This document shows, in pieces, positions 8,739 to 17,592 of a DNA stretch of 64,000 bases. Within the stretch, counting starts at the first letter, position 1; each line of letters starts with the position of its first letter. Under the pieces are notes generated by a model. The model did not search any database, was not told where the DNA came from, and worked only from the letters and a program-made list of their open reading frames with translations. Source of the stretch: Lachnospiraceae bacterium (lineage in GTDB: Bacteria; Bacillota; Clostridia; Lachnospirales; Lachnospiraceae). The stretch covers positions 4,974 through 68,973 of the forward strand of contig CAAFXG010000316.1 in NCBI GenBank assembly GCA_900766925.1, written 5' to 3'. Made by a program: the position numbers and the translations under genes.

Positions 8739-11444
8739 ATGAATAAGAGTAAAAACAGTTTAAAACGTATTAAGAAATCTGCAGCATATATTATGGTTGC
8801 CATAATGGCAGGAACTTGTCTTAATCTGCCGGCAAATACTATGAAAGTTATGGCGGCTGAACAGGGCACAATAGCCAATTCAACATTTCAAACTGAATAC
8901 ACCTATGGAGACACAATTAATCCTACAACAGAAATGTTCTCAATTAATAATAGCTCTGCCGTCCCGAGCTTTACCTGGTACTTAGGTGATGTAACGGAAG
9001 GAGAGCTTGATTCCACGCAGGCATTAGAGGCAATCCCAACAGATGCAGATACATATACTCTGGTTGTTTCAATTGAAGAAGATGATAATTATTCAGCGGC
9101 TGAGCTACGTATTAAGGTTGTAATTGAACCGAAGGTTCCTACAGCACCTACAGCACCGGTTATCAGTAATGACGACATTACAGATACATCGGTAACTATT
9201 ACGATACCTTCTCCTGCAGATGAAAATGATACAACTAAATATGAATATCTGTGTATAAAGAGTAGTGATGTTACGAATGAATATAATCCGGCAGAGAGTA
9301 CAGGCTGGACAGAATCTAACATATTTAATGATTTGGATGCAAACACAGCCTATACATTTTACCAAAGAATTGCAAAAGTAGACGATAATACAATAGAATC
9401 TGCACCAAGTGGTTCTACTGAGGTTACAACCCTTAAGACAGACATTACCAACAGTGCAGTTGTAACGGTACAGGGTACATATACATATACCGGTTCGGCG
9501 ATTACCCCTGAAGCAGCAAATGTTACAGTATCAGTTAATGATACAAATATAGACTCTTCTAAGTATACGTTTTCTGCATCTGATAATATTAATGCTGGAA
9601 CAGCTACAATTACTGTTACAATGAACAACGATGCTGAATTTACCGGCAGTCCTACCGGCACATTTACCATTGATGCAGCTACCCTTGCAGATTATACACT
9701 CCCGACCGCTTCAGATATTGAATACGGAGAGACATTGGCAGACAGTGAGCTTACAGGTGGGTCAGTTTCATTTAATGAACAGACAGTAGAAGGAACATGG
9801 AGCTTTAAAAATCCTAATACTAAGCCGGATGTAAATACAGAGGGAGCTTTATTTGAAATTGTTTTTACGCCGGGTACTAACTATAATCCAATAGAGAATG
9901 TATCCGTAAATGTAAAGATTAATTATGGAACTGCTCCTAATCCGCCGGAATCAACAGCTGCACCGACTTATGGCAAAGATAAAACTGTTGCTGATGTGAG
10001 CTTACCGGCCGGTTGGTCATGGAATAACGAAGATGCCACAAAAGCACTTATAGTCGGTACAGAGGTAGAAGCAACGGCAAATTATACGGCAGATGATGCC
10101 GATAATTATTCCGCTGAAAGTAAGAGCGTTACCATTAAGATTATAATGTCAGATTGTCCACATTCACATAAGTCAACTATTAATGCTAAGACTGAAAGCT
10201 GCACATCGGAGGGCTACACCGGTGATACATGGTGCAGTGATTGTGAAAGTGTAGTTACCCAAGGTAGCAAAATTCCAAAGAAGTCGCATAATCTTAAAAA
10301 GACTGCGGCAGTTGAGCCAACATGTGTTTCGAATGGCAATATTGAATACTGGACATGCTCATCTTGTAAAAAAATATATTCAGACTCTAAGGCTACAACT
10401 CAGGTGACTAATACTAAGCTAACTATTGATTCAAAAAATCATAAGAGCATAGATATTAAGGGAGACAAGGCTCCAACCTGTTCAGAAGAAGGATATACTG
10501 GAGATACATTTTGTTTGGATTGCAGGACAACCGTTAGTTATGGAAAACCAATCGACAAAATTGAACATTCCCCTAAGACTGCAGTCAAGGAAAATGTTGA
10601 GGAAGCAACCTGTACAACAGCAGGTTCATATAATTTGGTTGTATATTGCTCAGAATGTGACAGTGTTATCAGTAGCACACACAAAGTAATACCTGCATTA
10701 GGACATAAGCTTACCAAAACTGCTGCAGTTGCACCAACCTGTAAGAAAAAAGGTAATAAAGAGTATTGGACCTGCTCGGTTTGTGACAAAATTTATAGTG
10801 ATTCGAAGGCAACAAACGAAACAACTAAGAGCAAAATGACTCTCAGGATTGATTCAGATAATCATGTCAATATTGTCATCAGATATGCAAAGGCACCTAC
10901 ATGTGTTAAATATGGATATACAGGTGATACATATTGTAAGGATTGTGGTAAGCAGATTGATACCGGAGATATTATCAAAAAGCTGCCTGTTCCTGCGAAG
11001 GGTAAAACTCTTACTGATACCAAGACTATGGCTAAGTACAAGGTTACGAAATCCGGAACCAAGGGTGGAACGGTAACGTATGTTAAGTCAACTAACAGTA
11101 AAGCAACTAAGGTTACTATTCCATCGACAGTTAAAATTGACGGTATTACATATAAGGTAACTGCAATCGGTGCAAACGCATTCAAATCCAATACCAAAAT
11201 TAAAACTCTGGTAATCGGCTCTAATATTGAAAGCATAGGCAAAAATGCGTTCTATGGTGCAAAGAACCTTAAGTCTGTTACAATTAAGACTGCTAAGCTC
11301 ACCTCCAAAAAGCTGGGCTCAAAGTCATTTAGTAAGCTTAATTCCAAGGCAGTCATAAAGGTTCCTTCAAAGCAATTAAAGAACTACAGAACAATTCTCA
11401 AAAAAGCCGGAATTACAGGTAAAAATCAGAAAATAACCAAATAG
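8739..11444 (+). CDS. Secreted multidomain surface protein (Cys-pair repeats, LRR_5-like C-terminus)
   Basis: 901 aa with a signal peptide (basic start, hydrophobic core, cut near VMAAEQ). After it come beta-rich modules: a bacterial Ig/MBG-like segment, a fibronectin III-like domain (about residues 130-230, starting TAPTAPVISND), and a TYTGSAITP-type module. Residues of about 470-760 hold six Cys repeats of the form PTC-x3-G...WC-x2-C. The C-terminus (about 775-880) has BspA-like leucine-rich repeats (VTAIGANAFKS, SIGKNAFYGAKNLKSV). No LPxTG motif or other anchor is visible, so it is either released or held non-covalently. The function is unknown; adhesion is a guess from the architecture. 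Confidence 0.8.
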   Translation: MNKSKNSLKRIKKSAAYIMVAIMAGTCLNLPANTMKVMAAEQGTIANSTFQTEYTYGDTINPTTEMFSINNSSAVPSFTWYLGDVTEGELDSTQALEAIPTDADTYTLVVSIEEDDNYSAAELRIKVVIEPKVPTAPTAPVISNDDITDTSVTITIPSPADENDTTKYEYLCIKSSDVTNEYNPAESTGWTESNIFNDLDANTAYTFYQRIAKVDDNTIESAPSGSTEVTTLKTDITNSAVVTVQGTYTYTGSAITPEAANVTVSVNDTNIDSSKYTFSASDNINAGTATITVTMNNDAEFTGSPTGTFTIDAATLADYTLPTASDIEYGETLADSELTGGSVSFNEQTVEGTWSFKNPNTKPDVNTEGALFEIVFTPGTNYNPIENVSVNVKINYGTAPNPPESTAAPTYGKDKTVADVSLPAGWSWNNEDATKALIVGTEVEATANYTADDADNYSAESKSVTIKIIMSDCPHSHKSTINAKTESCTSEGYTGDTWCSDCESVVTQGSKIPKKSHNLKKTAAVEPTCVSNGNIEYWTCSSCKKIYSDSKATTQVTNTKLTIDSKNHKSIDIKGDKAPTCSEEGYTGDTFCLDCRTTVSYGKPIDKIEHSPKTAVKENVEEATCTTAGSYNLVVYCSECDSVISSTHKVIPALGHKLTKTAAVAPTCKKKGNKEYWTCSVCDKIYSDSKATNETTKSKMTLRIDSDNHVNIVIRYAKAPTCVKYGYTGDTYCKDCGKQIDTGDIIKKLPVPAKGKTLTDTKTMAKYKVTKSGTKGGTVTYVKSTNSKATKVTIPSTVKIDGITYKVTAIGANAFKSNTKIKTLVIGSNIESIGKNAFYGAKNLKSVTIKTAKLTSKKLGSKSFSKLNSKAVIKVPSKQLKNYRTILKKAGITGKNQKITK

Positions 11445-11457
11445 TATATGTATATAC

Positions 11458-11528
11458 AAAATAAGGAGCCGGGCACGAATGTGCCCGGCTCTGCTACTCT
11501 ATGGCTGTTTTTTTACAGCCCCTTATTT
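11458..11528 (+). terminator. Strong multi-hairpin terminator region
   Basis: GAGCCGGGCAC (11466-11476) and GTGCCCGGCTC (11481-11491) form a perfect 11-bp stem with a GAAT loop. A second hairpin GGCTGT/ACAGCC (11503-11520) has seven T in its loop, and an outer AAATAAG/CTTATTT pair could close both into a three-way junction. It ends the surface-protein gene; the T-run is not placed as in a textbook terminator. Confidence 0.6.
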
Positions 11529-11558
11529 ACACATATAATTTATGATATATAAGATATC

Positions 11559-11572
11559 TTACAAAACTGTAA
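11559..11572 (+). promoter_or_regulatory. BceR-type operator
   Basis: TTACA-AAAC-TGTAA exactly fits the TNACA-N4-TGTAA site known for BceR-like regulators. It lies about 95 bp before the ABC transporter start. A TGATTGTAAG half-site follows at about 11597-11606, and the AT-rich stretch 11615-11640 probably holds the core promoter. Confidence 0.6.
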
Positions 11573-11665
11573 GAATTAATTTTCTATTAGTAAGATGATT
11601 GTAAGAAAGCTGATATATATTACTGTTATATAAAATATATCAAGTAAGAAAGGCGGGAATCTCCG

Positions 11666-12349
11666 ATGCATATTTTAAAAGCCAGAAATCTGACAAAAAT
11701 ATACGGAAAGGGGGAAGCTGCAATTACGGCGGTTAATCATATAAACCTAGATATTGTAAAAGGTGAGTTTACAGCCGTTGTTGGTACGTCCGGTTCGGGT
11801 AAATCAACCCTTCTACATCTTCTCGGCGGCGTTGATACACCAACGGAGGGTGATGTGATAATAGACGGTGACAATGTATATAGTTTGAAGGATGACAAAC
11901 GCTCAATTTTAAGACGCAGAAAAATAGGATTTATTTTTCAGACATATAATTTGATACCTGTACTAAACGTTGAAGAAAATATTACCATGCCTGTTCTTCT
12001 GGATGGAAATACTCCGGACAGGGATGAGGTTATGAATATGCTTGAAATGCTTGGACTAAAGGAGAGACGCAATCATCTGCCAAATCAGCTTTCCGGAGGT
12101 CAGCAGCAGAGGGTGGCAATAGGTCGTGCCTTAATGAACCATCCTTCAATCATTATTGCAGATGAGCCCACAGGCAATCTGGATAAGAAAAACAGTGAGG
12201 AGGTTATGGAGCTTTTATGTAAGGCCTGCCGTGAAAAAGGAGAAACCTTAATACTAGTTACACATAATCCGGATATTGCGGCCATGGCAGACAGAATAAT
12301 TCACCTTGAGGACGGAACAATAGTAAGTGATACAGGGGCAGGTGAGTAA
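11666..12349 (+). CDS. ABC transporter ATP-binding protein (MacB/BceA type)
   Basis: 227 aa ATPase. Walker A GTSGSGKST with K46, Q-loop (FIFQTYNLIPV), signature LSGGQQQRVAIGRAL, Walker B with D166-E167 (IIIADEPTGNLD) and H-loop (LVTHNPD). The family works with FtsX-like permeases, using ATP for lipoprotein or peptide handling, export or flux sensing. The permease gene follows after 1 bp. The operator upstream suggests control by the two-component system at 6867-8577. Confidence 0.93.
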   Translation: MHILKARNLTKIYGKGEAAITAVNHINLDIVKGEFTAVVGTSGSGKSTLLHLLGGVDTPTEGDVIIDGDNVYSLKDDKRSILRRRKIGFIFQTYNLIPVLNVEENITMPVLLDGNTPDRDEVMNMLEMLGLKERRNHLPNQLSGGQQQRVAIGRALMNHPSIIIADEPTGNLDKKNSEEVMELLCKACREKGETLILVTHNPDIAAMADRIIHLEDGTIVSDTGAGE

Positions 12350-12350
12350 T

Positions 12351-14792
12351 ATGAAAAATTTGACAACACTTAGTCTAAGGTATCTAAAGCAAAACAGACA
12401 CAGAACAATCACAACTATTATTGGTGTACTGTTATCTTCAATGCTTGTTTATATTATTTTCGTTGCCGGAAATAGCATATATGACTCTGTGACACTTACA
12501 AATTACGAAAAAAGCTATGGAGTTGATGCAATTTATTCTGTCACATACGAGCAGTGTAATGATTTGCTTTCTATGGCTCCATACTATGAAAAGGAAAGTG
12601 CAATTGAAATAAATGAGCTTGAGGTTTCGCATGCATTTGCCTTTTGTTCTTCATATCAGACTTATATAAATGATTTTAAAGCAATGCCGGTACCGTTTGA
12701 TATGGTATATGGAACTGTACCAAAATCATTTAATTCTATAATTATTTATAACGAAGATGCAAGACTATCAGACCTTAAGGTTGGCGACAAAATACAAACA
12801 TTTACTTCAATTAACAATGATAGTTTTGAAAAAAGACCTGATACAGTTGAAAAGCAAATTTCAGGAACATTTGATGAAACAAAAGAATTGATGATTGAAA
12901 ATCCCGATACCGGAGAAACTATAGGCTTATATATGTACAGCAGTTACATGCTGATGTCCGATGAAGTTATGCAGGAAGCAGCGTCACTTAATAAGCTGTA
13001 CGTCTGTGTTACATTTGCAAATAAGGATAATCTCACTGATAAGATAGCTCTCTTATCGTCACACTTAAATAACTGTAAATATTACATAAATCCTGATGCA
13101 CTTGAAGCATTTGAAAATGAAAATTCACTTACTTATCTTGCCTTTAATGCGATTAGCTTGTTAATAGCGGCAGTTGTTGCCTTCCTTACAATGTTTATTG
13201 TAAGAAATGCTTTTAATATATCTGTACACGAACGCAATAACGATTACGCAATATTAAGATGCATTGGTATGGACAGACGCCAGATTATAAAAATAGTATT
13301 AGCTGAAGCATTTATAATATCCCTTATCGGTGTTGTATTTGGTATGCTGATTGGACAGGGCATTGTTACGGTGGGATTCTGGTATATAAGAAATATTCTT
13401 GATTTATCATCAGTTTATAAGGCCAGATTTTATTTAAAGGCGGTTGGTTTTACCTTGCTGTATACTGTGGTTACTACTGCATATGCAATGATAGCACCTG
13501 TTGAACAGCTGTATAAGCTTAATCCGATAGAGGCAATACGCCGGGTTAATGATGTAAAACAAAAAAAGTTAAAATCGGGCAAAGGTAAGCTTTTAACGAA
13601 ATTATTTGGTGTTGAGGTTGGCTATGCCTACAAAAATGTTATGCGCAAAAAGGGACGCTTTCTTATTACAGTATTTTCGCTTGTAGTATGCTCAACATTA
13701 TTTGTAGGAATAACAACAGCCTTTTCTATGATTAATAAATGGATTAAAACCTGTGTGTATACAGTTTCAGAATATGAGGCTGCATTTTATATTGACGATG
13801 AAAACATTAGTAAGTTCAGAAAGAATTTATATGATAATGAGTTAATAGAAAAAGACTTCGTTTTTAAATCCGGATTCGGATTTGTTACTGAGGATTCCGA
13901 TTTTTATAAAAGCACAAATGCACTTTGCGGTTTATATCTTGGTTTTGATAATAAAAATTATAATAAAATTGCCGATATGGCAGGCAGTAAGATTAAGTTC
14001 GATGCAAATGTAATTCCTGTAATAAAATTAACAGACGATACTGAACACGAGTTAGGCAGTACCTATACCTTCTATAACGGAGATACTGAGGTTACGCTTG
14101 GAATTACAGCAGAAATATCATGGCAGGATTTATTTAATTATATTAAAGAAATAGGTATTTTAAATTATGTCGCTGATTATAGTAATATGTCGTATATAAT
14201 ATACAATATGGATGATGGCTTCATGGGACCGGCTTTATGTCCTGATGGTAAAGACGGCTTTAATAATGTTGGTAATGATTATAAAATGCTTGTAAAATTA
14301 AATCCGGATACAGACTCAAGAAAATTTGATGAATTCCTTAAAAAATGTCCTTATTGGTTTGATGATACATATACATATTTAAAAGAAATCTACAAGAGCT
14401 TTCAGGCTGTAGAAGCAATTATAATATTGTTTATTTTAATTCTTCTTATAATTATAATTGTTAATAACATCAATATGAACCGTTCCGATATGATAATGCG
14501 GCGTAAGGAATTTGAAATATTACAGACTATCGGAATGAGTTACAGACAACATAGTAAAATGCTGTATGCTGAATCACTGTTTTCAACGATTACTGCATCA
14601 ATTATTGGTTCAATACTGGGTACATTTCTAGGCTTTTTGATTTCATACGGAATAATTATTGATGATTTGCTTGATGGCAAAATTAGTTTTTCAGCCAACC
14701 CGATATCAATAATTATATCCTTTATTATATTTATTGTTTTTGGAATAATATCAGTATTTCTCTCAAGGGAGGAAGATTACAGGCTGGGGTAA
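12351..14792 (+). CDS. FtsX-family ABC transporter permease, duplicated (8 membrane helices)
   Basis: 813 aa from the ATG at 12351, which has AGGTGAG just upstream; an in-frame ATT further upstream is less likely. Two FtsX units are visible. The first has a helix at about 18-40, an extracellular domain of about 220 aa, then three helices (about 260-380). The second has a helix at about 440-465, another extracellular domain of about 220 aa, then three helices to the end. This eight-helix plan differs from BceB, which has ten helices and one large loop. It forms the complex with the ATPase next door. Transport substrate unknown. Confidence 0.88.
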   Translation: MKNLTTLSLRYLKQNRHRTITTIIGVLLSSMLVYIIFVAGNSIYDSVTLTNYEKSYGVDAIYSVTYEQCNDLLSMAPYYEKESAIEINELEVSHAFAFCSSYQTYINDFKAMPVPFDMVYGTVPKSFNSIIIYNEDARLSDLKVGDKIQTFTSINNDSFEKRPDTVEKQISGTFDETKELMIENPDTGETIGLYMYSSYMLMSDEVMQEAASLNKLYVCVTFANKDNLTDKIALLSSHLNNCKYYINPDALEAFENENSLTYLAFNAISLLIAAVVAFLTMFIVRNAFNISVHERNNDYAILRCIGMDRRQIIKIVLAEAFIISLIGVVFGMLIGQGIVTVGFWYIRNILDLSSVYKARFYLKAVGFTLLYTVVTTAYAMIAPVEQLYKLNPIEAIRRVNDVKQKKLKSGKGKLLTKLFGVEVGYAYKNVMRKKGRFLITVFSLVVCSTLFVGITTAFSMINKWIKTCVYTVSEYEAAFYIDDENISKFRKNLYDNELIEKDFVFKSGFGFVTEDSDFYKSTNALCGLYLGFDNKNYNKIADMAGSKIKFDANVIPVIKLTDDTEHELGSTYTFYNGDTEVTLGITAEISWQDLFNYIKEIGILNYVADYSNMSYIIYNMDDGFMGPALCPDGKDGFNNVGNDYKMLVKLNPDTDSRKFDEFLKKCPYWFDDTYTYLKEIYKSFQAVEAIIILFILILLIIIIVNNINMNRSDMIMRRKEFEILQTIGMSYRQHSKMLYAESLFSTITASIIGSILGTFLGFLISYGIIIDDLLDGKISFSANPISIIISFIIFIVFGIISVFLSREEDYRLG

Positions 14793-14807
14793 AATTACCC
14801 CAGCCTG
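14780..14807. terminator. Shared bidirectional terminator over both stop codons
   Basis: Perfect 13-bp palindrome (CAGGCTGGGGTAA, 2-nt centre, TTACCCCAGCCTG). It contains the stop codon of the permease (14790-14792) and that of sigE (14795-14797, minus strand). A T-rich run follows on the + strand. Confidence 0.75.
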
Positions 14808-15523
14808 ATCATTTCCTTTTTAAGTCTCTTGATTATTTTTTTCTCTAATCTTGATATGTAAGATTGTGAAATACCCAGTAAATCAGCCACCTCCTTCTGG
14901 GTCATTTCCTCATCATTGTGACCAATACCAAATCTAAGCTCAATTATGGTTCTTTCGCGTTCAGACAGGGTTTCCATTGCCTGTTCAAGCAACGAACGGT
15001 CGACCTCATCCTCCAAATCCTTATATACTACGTCATCATCAGTTCCCAGAATGTCAGACAGAAGTAGCTCATTACCATCCCAGTCAACATTTAATGGCTC
15101 ATCTATGGAAACCTCGACTCTTGTTCTTGAGCTTCTTCTAAGGTGCATAAGAATCTCATTTTCAATACATCGGCTTGCATAGGTTGCCAGTTTTATATTT
15201 TTATCTGTTTTAAAGGTATTAATTGCTTTAATTAGTCCAATAGTTCCTATGGAGATTAAATCCTCAACTCCAACACCGGTATTGTCAAATTTTTTAGCTA
15301 TATATACAACAAGCCGAAGATTATGCTCTATTAGGGTTCGCCTGACCTGTATATCATCGTCAGACAGCTTTTCAAGCATAAGTGCTTCCTCCTCTGAAGA
15401 CAGTGGTGGTGGGAGAATTTCAGCTCCTCCAATATAATGTACCTCGTTTTTTGGAAAAAATAAAACATTTGCAAAGCTTTTGATATTGAATCTTATTTTG
15501 TTATTACTAACAATACTAATCAT
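14795..15523 (-). CDS. sigE: RNA polymerase sporulation sigma factor SigE (pro-sigma-E)
   Basis: 242 aa. Mother-cell sigma factor of early sporulation, made inactive with a membrane-bound pro-sequence. The N-terminal residues up to about 30 are that pro-sequence, followed by the SigE hallmark YIGG-x-E-x-LPPPLS. Region 2 (NLRLVVYIAKKF, GLIKAINTF, ATYASRCIENEI) and region 4 with its helix-turn-helix (TQKEVADLLGISQSYISRLEKK) are intact. It overlaps spoIIGA by 8 bp, with GGAG before the ATG. sigG, which often follows, is not here: the next gene is the convergent permease. Confidence 0.96.
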   Translation of the reverse strand: MISIVSNNKIRFNIKSFANVLFFPKNEVHYIGGAEILPPPLSSEEEALMLEKLSDDDIQVRRTLIEHNLRLVVYIAKKFDNTGVGVEDLISIGTIGLIKAINTFKTDKNIKLATYASRCIENEILMHLRRSSRTRVEVSIDEPLNVDWDGNELLLSDILGTDDDVVYKDLEDEVDRSLLEQAMETLSERERTIIELRFGIGHNDEEMTQKEVADLLGISQSYISRLEKKIIKRLKKEMIRLG

Positions 15524-16397
15524 TTGAATACTCCTCTCTATATGGTTTTAAGCTTTCATTAAGTAAAACCTGATAATCTCCGGTATATGAATTTTTGAAG
15601 CTGTATCTGCTTATACAAGCTGTAATATTTTTATATATTTTTCCATTGTTACAAAATGAAACTGAAGAAAGCTTAAACGCCGGCATATAAGCCAGATTTG
15701 TACTTATAGTCTGATATGCAATAGGATAAAACAGATTATGCACCAGCTTGTGAGCCGAAGAGTAGTCGAATTCACCTGTGTTATGATAGGAGAGAATTAT
15801 ACTGTATGTAAGATCATCAAATAATCCTTTTAAACTCTGATAATCTATAATTATTACAGGATTTCCGGTATAATCGTCCGTTAAAACATTTCCTGAATCA
15901 TAATACCCCGTCAATTCAACACTGGATTTATCCAGCGTCAGCATAACATCATATAAATATTTACTTCTTACAAATCTTCTTTTAAATAAAATGCAACAAA
16001 AAAGGATTATTCCTCCCAATAAAATAATTTTTGTTACAAGCTCGTATGATGATATAAATCCTTTTTGGTTGTCAATTGAAAGTATTCCACAAAGTAAAAT
16101 CATCACACAAAGAACTGCCAGAACGTAAATACAAAAATTTGTTTCAGAATTCCATTTAAAATATAAATATGTCATAAATGTATAAATGGTGACATATAAT
16201 ATAAGATGTAACAGGAAAAATCTGTTTAATGTCAGTAAATACACAATTTCAGTAAATAAAGCAGTTAAAACAGACCAGCTACATGCACGTATAATCTTTA
16301 TACGTTTACCTTGTAATGCTGATGCAGCAGATATTATAAACAGGTTAATAAGACTGTTTGTAATAAGCATGACATCTGCATATACAATATAGGTCAT
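15516..16397 (-). CDS. spoIIGA: Sigma-E processing peptidase SpoIIGA
   Basis: About 293 aa. Membrane aspartic protease in the sporulation septum that cuts the pro-sequence of SigE after the forespore signal SpoIIR. The N-terminal half has about five membrane helices. The C-terminal half carries the active-site motif DSGN (D167, GYYDSGNVLTD) and the PVIIID strand. ATG at 16397 is chosen because GGAGGTG lies five bases before it; the GTG two codons upstream overlaps that ribosome site. It is followed by sigE, as in other spore formers. Confidence 0.92.
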   Translation of the reverse strand: MTYIVYADVMLITNSLINLFIISAASALQGKRIKIIRACSWSVLTALFTEIVYLLTLNRFFLLHLILYVTIYTFMTYLYFKWNSETNFCIYVLAVLCVMILLCGILSIDNQKGFISSYELVTKIILLGGIILFCCILFKRRFVRSKYLYDVMLTLDKSSVELTGYYDSGNVLTDDYTGNPVIIIDYQSLKGLFDDLTYSIILSYHNTGEFDYSSAHKLVHNLFYPIAYQTISTNLAYMPAFKLSSVSFCNNGKIYKNITACISRYSFKNSYTGDYQVLLNESLKPYREEYSND

Positions 16398-16424
16398 ATT
16401 CACCTCCCTGATTCTTTAGATGCA

Positions 16425-16430
16425 ATTATA
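16425..16430 (-). promoter_or_regulatory. -10 element of the spoIIGA-sigE promoter
   Basis: TATAAT on the minus strand about 30 bp before the spoIIGA start. No clear -35 sits at 17 bp, which is usual for Spo0A-activated promoters. Confidence 0.5.
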
Positions 16431-16480
16431 GTAGCCTGATGATGAAAAAATCGTCGTTTGATGGTGTATGATTTCAAAGA

Positions 16481-16499
16481 AGTTCGATTATGTTCGACA
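16481..16499 (-). promoter_or_regulatory. Spo0A-like boxes upstream of spoIIGA
   Basis: Minus strand reads TGTCGAA (perfect 0A box, 16493-16499) and, 12 bases further on, AATCGAA (a near match). They lie about 60-70 bp before the TATAAT, close to where 0A site 1 sits at the Bacillus spoIIG promoter. Confidence 0.5.
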
Positions 16500-16565
16500 T
16501 GAATGCGGACTATCATGGATTAAGAAGAAAATAATAATCGACAAATTGAAGTGTGCAATATATAA

Positions 16566-16612
16566 AAGGAACAGCCACATTAGCAAAATTAAATTGCAAT
16601 ATGGCTGTCCCT
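16566..16612 (-). terminator. Terminator of the SDR gene
   Basis: On the minus strand GGGACAGCCATATTGC pairs with GCTAATGTGGCTGTTCC-type sequence around an AT-rich loop, followed by a T-rich tail. It lies just after the SDR stop codon. Confidence 0.65.
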
Positions 16613-16639
16613 AAAATTCATTTAATTATAAGCTATACG

Positions 16640-17443
16640 TTACCAGGTACGACCTGACATCATTCTAAACTGTGCCACGGTAGGAGTGTGCGAATTTAAA
16701 CCTCCGTCACAGGTAAGTACCTGTCCGTTCATATATGCTGCCTCATCACTTGCAAGATATACACACAGATGACCAATGTCCTCAGGCATACCATATCGTT
16801 TTCCAAGAATATTAGACATAAATATCGATTTTAATTGTTCCGGAATACGGTTTTCATTCTGAGGTGTAACAATAAGACCCGGTCGAACACAGTTGCAACG
16901 AATACCATTTGGACCATACATACATGCAACATATTCAGTAAGCTTGTCAACACCGGACTTAGCACATGCATAAGCAATTGTACCAAGATCACCACCCGCA
17001 CTTGCCATTGAACCAATATTGATAATACTACCGCCATTCTCGTTTTTCAGCATATATGGGAGGGCTTCCTTAATCATATTAAATGTGCCACCAAGGTCCG
17101 TAGCAACAACTGCGTTGAACTGTTCGAGAGTAAGCTCATCAACACGTCCATCCTTCATGCCCATACCGGCTGCATTGTTGATAAGAACATCAATACGTCC
17201 GAATTTCTCAGCAACGTCTGCAATTAATGCGTGCATAGATTCCTGATTTGTAAGGTCAAATGCATGAAACCATGCATTACCGCCTTCTGACTGAATATCC
17301 TCAACAACCTTCTGACCACGCTCAACATTACGACCTGTAATTATTACCTGTGCTGCCTCTTTGGCACACAGCTTGGCAATACCAATACCGATACCGCTGG
17401 TAGAACCGGTAACAATTACTACTTTATCCTTTAATCTCTCCAA
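16640..17443 (-). CDS. SDR family NAD(P)-dependent oxidoreductase
   Basis: 267 aa classical short-chain dehydrogenase. Nucleotide-binding TGSTSGIG near residues 13-20, NNAAG motif, active-site Ser in INIGSMAS, and YxxxK with Y158 and K162. The residue after the second beta strand (ITGRN) fits NADP rather than NAD, but this is a weak sign. The substrate is unknown; the fold is shared by FabG-like reductases, hydroxysteroid and polyol dehydrogenases. The start is TTG at 17443 with GGAGGTG six bases before it. Single-gene unit with its own promoter and terminator. Confidence 0.88.
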   Translation of the reverse strand: MERLKDKVVIVTGSTSGIGIGIAKLCAKEAAQVIITGRNVERGQKVVEDIQSEGGNAWFHAFDLTNQESMHALIADVAEKFGRIDVLINNAAGMGMKDGRVDELTLEQFNAVVATDLGGTFNMIKEALPYMLKNENGGSIINIGSMASAGGDLGTIAYACAKSGVDKLTEYVACMYGPNGIRCNCVRPGLIVTPQNENRIPEQLKSIFMSNILGKRYGMPEDIGHLCVYLASDEAAYMNGQVLTCDGGLNSHTPTVAQFRMMSGRTW

Positions 17444-17491
17444 TTAAAACACCTCCATAAAATAAAATTATGTAACAATATCAAAGCTGTT

Positions 17492-17500
17492 ATTATACCA
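17492..17500 (-). promoter_or_regulatory. Extended -10 promoter of the SDR gene
   Basis: Minus strand TGGTATAAT, an extended -10 (TGn-TATAAT), about 50 bp before the TTG start. No good -35 is visible. Confidence 0.55.
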
Positions 17501-17592
17501 GATATTTACATATTATTAGTTTATTTTACTTTCAGCTTAAATGCAAGTAAAATTAAATTTATTTTTAAAAATTTTATATAAAGGGTTATTTT

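Noticed and set aside
9089..9670. Minus-strand frames of 85-103 aa opposite the secreted protein
   Set aside because: Shadow frames over a repetitive coding sequence, with low-complexity translation and no ribosome sites.
10862..11242. 126-aa minus-strand frame
   Set aside because: Antisense to the LRR-like part of the secreted protein; its hydrophobic repeats mirror the sense repeats.
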